From the NCBI GenBank assembly GCA_964553375.1, contig CAZKKN010000041.1, forward strand, positions 1 through 14,437: a DNA stretch of 14,437 bases. Direction: 5' to 3'. Under the pieces are notes generated by a model. The model had not been told where the DNA came from, did not search any database, and worked only from the letters and a program-made list of their open reading frames with translations. The DNA is from UBA9715 sp964553375. GTDB taxonomy: Bacteria; Actinomycetota; Coriobacteriia; Coriobacteriales; Eggerthellaceae. Positions 13,280 through 14,437 of this stretch are shown in pieces (within the stretch, counting starts at the first letter, position 1; each line of letters begins with the position of its first letter). The position numbers and the translations under genes are program-made.

Positions 13280-14302
13280 ATGGTCGAACCCTTTAAGAAC
13301 TTCACCATTGAAACATTGGAAAGCCTCGTAGCTAACGCGGGGCTTTCCCCATTTCGTGCCCAACAGCTGCTCCTTTGGGTGTATGGACGTGGCGTTAAGA
13401 CGTATGATGAGATGACCGATGTTCCCAAGGTGATACGGGAGCAATTTCACGAGGCGTTTCCTTTGTATACACCCGAAGTGATCACCAAGCAGGTATCACG
13501 AGACGGTTCACGTAAGTATCTCTTGCAATATCATGATGGTACGGTGGTGGAAACCGTAGGACTCCCCTCCTCGGATGGACGTCTGAGCGTATGTTGCTCA
13601 TCCCAGGCTGGATGTGCCATGGGCTGTGCGTTTTGTGCTACCGGGAAAGCGGGATTGAAGCGCAACTTGATGCCCGGCGAGATTGTGGACCAGGTGCTGG
13701 CGGTGCAAGAGGACTTCGGGGAGCGCGTTACCAATGTGGTGGTAATGGGGCAAGGAGAGCCTTTCGCGAACTACGATGCCGTTCTGGGTGCCCTGCGCAT
13801 CTTGAACCATCCGAAGCTCCTTAACCTGGGAGCGCGCCATATCACCGTATCCACTTGCGGGGTGATCGATGGCATTGAGCGCTTTTCCCAGGAACCAGAG
13901 CAGTTCACCTTGGCAGTTTCGCTTCATGGTGCACGCCAAGAGGTCCGCGACCGCTTGATGCCCGCCATGAGGAACCAGCGCCTTGGGGCCTTACGAAAAG
14001 CCCTCGTTGCCTATGGAGAGCGTACGGGACGCCGTTACAGCCTGGAATATGCCCTGATGGAGGGCGTGAATGACTCTTCCGAGGATCTAGAGGCCCTTAT
14101 AACCTACTGCCGCCGCATGCTTTGCCATGTGAATCTCATTCCGCTCAATGCTGTAGACGACATGGAGTTCTCACCCTCCTCTCCCCAGACTGTTGAACAT
14201 TGGCAGCAATCTCTTGAAGCAGCAGGCATTCCGGCCACCGTGCGCCGCTCCCGCGGGAGTGACATTGCTGGTGCATGCGGTCAACTCGCCGGCACCCGCT
14301 AA
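13280..14302 (+). CDS. rlmN: 23S rRNA (adenine-C2)-methyltransferase RlmN
   Basis: Radical-SAM enzyme that adds a C2 methyl group to A2503 of 23S rRNA and A37 of some tRNAs. The 340 residues have normal length. The 4Fe-4S motif CAMGCAFC supplies C112, C116 and C119. The methyl-carrying and resolving cysteines correspond to C105 (in CCSSQAGC) and C333 (in GACGQLAG). GQGEP (158-162) and SLHGA (214-218) are further family motifs. An in-frame TGA at 13271-13273 lies inside parS, so 13280 is the first possible ATG, and family alignment supports it. No ribosome site can exist between parS and ATG. It follows parB by 19 bp and probably belongs to its transcript. Confidence 0.96.
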   Translation: MVEPFKNFTIETLESLVANAGLSPFRAQQLLLWVYGRGVKTYDEMTDVPKVIREQFHEAFPLYTPEVITKQVSRDGSRKYLLQYHDGTVVETVGLPSSDGRLSVCCSSQAGCAMGCAFCATGKAGLKRNLMPGEIVDQVLAVQEDFGERVTNVVVMGQGEPFANYDAVLGALRILNHPKLLNLGARHITVSTCGVIDGIERFSQEPEQFTLAVSLHGARQEVRDRLMPAMRNQRLGALRKALVAYGERTGRRYSLEYALMEGVNDSSEDLEALITYCRRMLCHVNLIPLNAVDDMEFSPSSPQTVEHWQQSLEAAGIPATVRRSRGSDIAGACGQLAGTR

Positions 14303-14322
14303 GATCGCTCGCCCAAGTAGGT

Positions 14323-14387
14323 TATGTCAGGGGACGGGGATGATGGCATATGTCAGGGGACGGGGTGTTTTATGTCAGGGGACGGGG
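14323..14387 (+). repeat. three direct copies of a 17-26-bp repeat after rlmN
   Basis: TATGTCAGGGGACGGGG occurs at 14323-14339, 14349-14365 and 14371-14387. The first and third copies extend with ATGATGGCA (to 14348 and 14396). The core GTCAGGGGACGGGG resembles extragenic palindromic sequences in other bacteria that are linked to REP-type (Y1) transposases; that link is from memory of similar sequences, not shown here. A reading frame at 14193-14399 through this block is not a gene. Confidence 0.8.
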
Positions 14388-14437
14388 ATGATGGCATGAA
14401 GCATGCTTCATGCCATCATCCCCGTCCCCTGACATAA
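14370..14437. repeat. perfect 68-bp palindrome (REP/BIME-like), ending at window edge
   Basis: The last 68 bases read identically on both strands: a 31-base arm starting TTATGTCAGGGGACGGGG, a GCATGC centre, and the complementary arm ending CCCCTGACATAA. It contains the third direct repeat and its inverted partner. It could act as a terminator-like hairpin after rlmN or be a REP element. It stops exactly at the last base of the window, so it may also be a contig-end fold-back artefact. Confidence 0.9.

Noticed and set aside
13261..13296. Mini reading frame MFHVKHYGRTL after parB
   Set aside because: It is simply parS read in frame followed by the rlmN start region; there is no ribosome site.
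14193..14399. 68-codon frame at the end of rlmN
   Set aside because: Out of frame inside rlmN and then runs through the repeats.

Overview
The window is a chromosomal replication-origin region from a bacterium that looks like an actinomycetote of moderate G+C, probably class Coriobacteriia. That placement is an inference from three things: the DnaA Walker A loop reads GKSGLGKT, close to the GESGLGKT form common in actinomycetes; a DUF721/DciA-type gene sits between recF and gyrB; and the order rpmH-rnpA-yidD-yidC-jag-rsmG-parA-parB is present. No marker in the window fixes the genus.

Left arm (1-4572), all on the minus strand and reading leftward: dnaN, recF, a DUF721/DciA-like gene and gyrB (3' end cut by the window edge). 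Middle (4573-7999): a 664-bp intergenic region with DnaA boxes and a cluster of TTCGAAA(A) motifs; then, on the plus strand, an unnamed gene for a GHKL-ATPase/winged-helix fusion protein, dnaA, and a second 456-bp intergenic region with a cluster of DnaA-box-like sites, a GC cluster and a DnaA-trio-like run that looks like the unwinding site. Right arm (8000-14302), all on the plus strand: rpmH, rnpA, yidD, yidC, a KH-R3H gene (khpB/jag), rsmG, parA, parB and rlmN. Two perfect 16-bp parS sites flank parAB, one in the parA 5' leader and one squeezed between parB and rlmN. The last 116 bp hold three direct copies of a TATGTCAGGGGACGGGG repeat and a perfect 68-bp palindrome that ends exactly at the window end.

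How the genes work together: DnaA, DnaN, RecF, the DciA-like protein and GyrB serve initiation, processivity, repair and topology at the origin. ParA, ParB and parS segregate the newly copied origin. rpmH and rnpA link ribosome and RNase P production, and yidD/yidC serve membrane protein insertion. The unusual part is the middle. dnaA is not followed by dnaN. Instead the two are divergent and separated by the GHKL-wHTH gene, and the motif cluster lies in the dnaN/GHKL-gene intergenic region. The best candidate for an undescribed system here is that ATP-binding, putatively DNA-binding protein together with the TTCGAAAA sites, acting on its own promoter, on dnaN or on the origin. This is an inference and needs testing.
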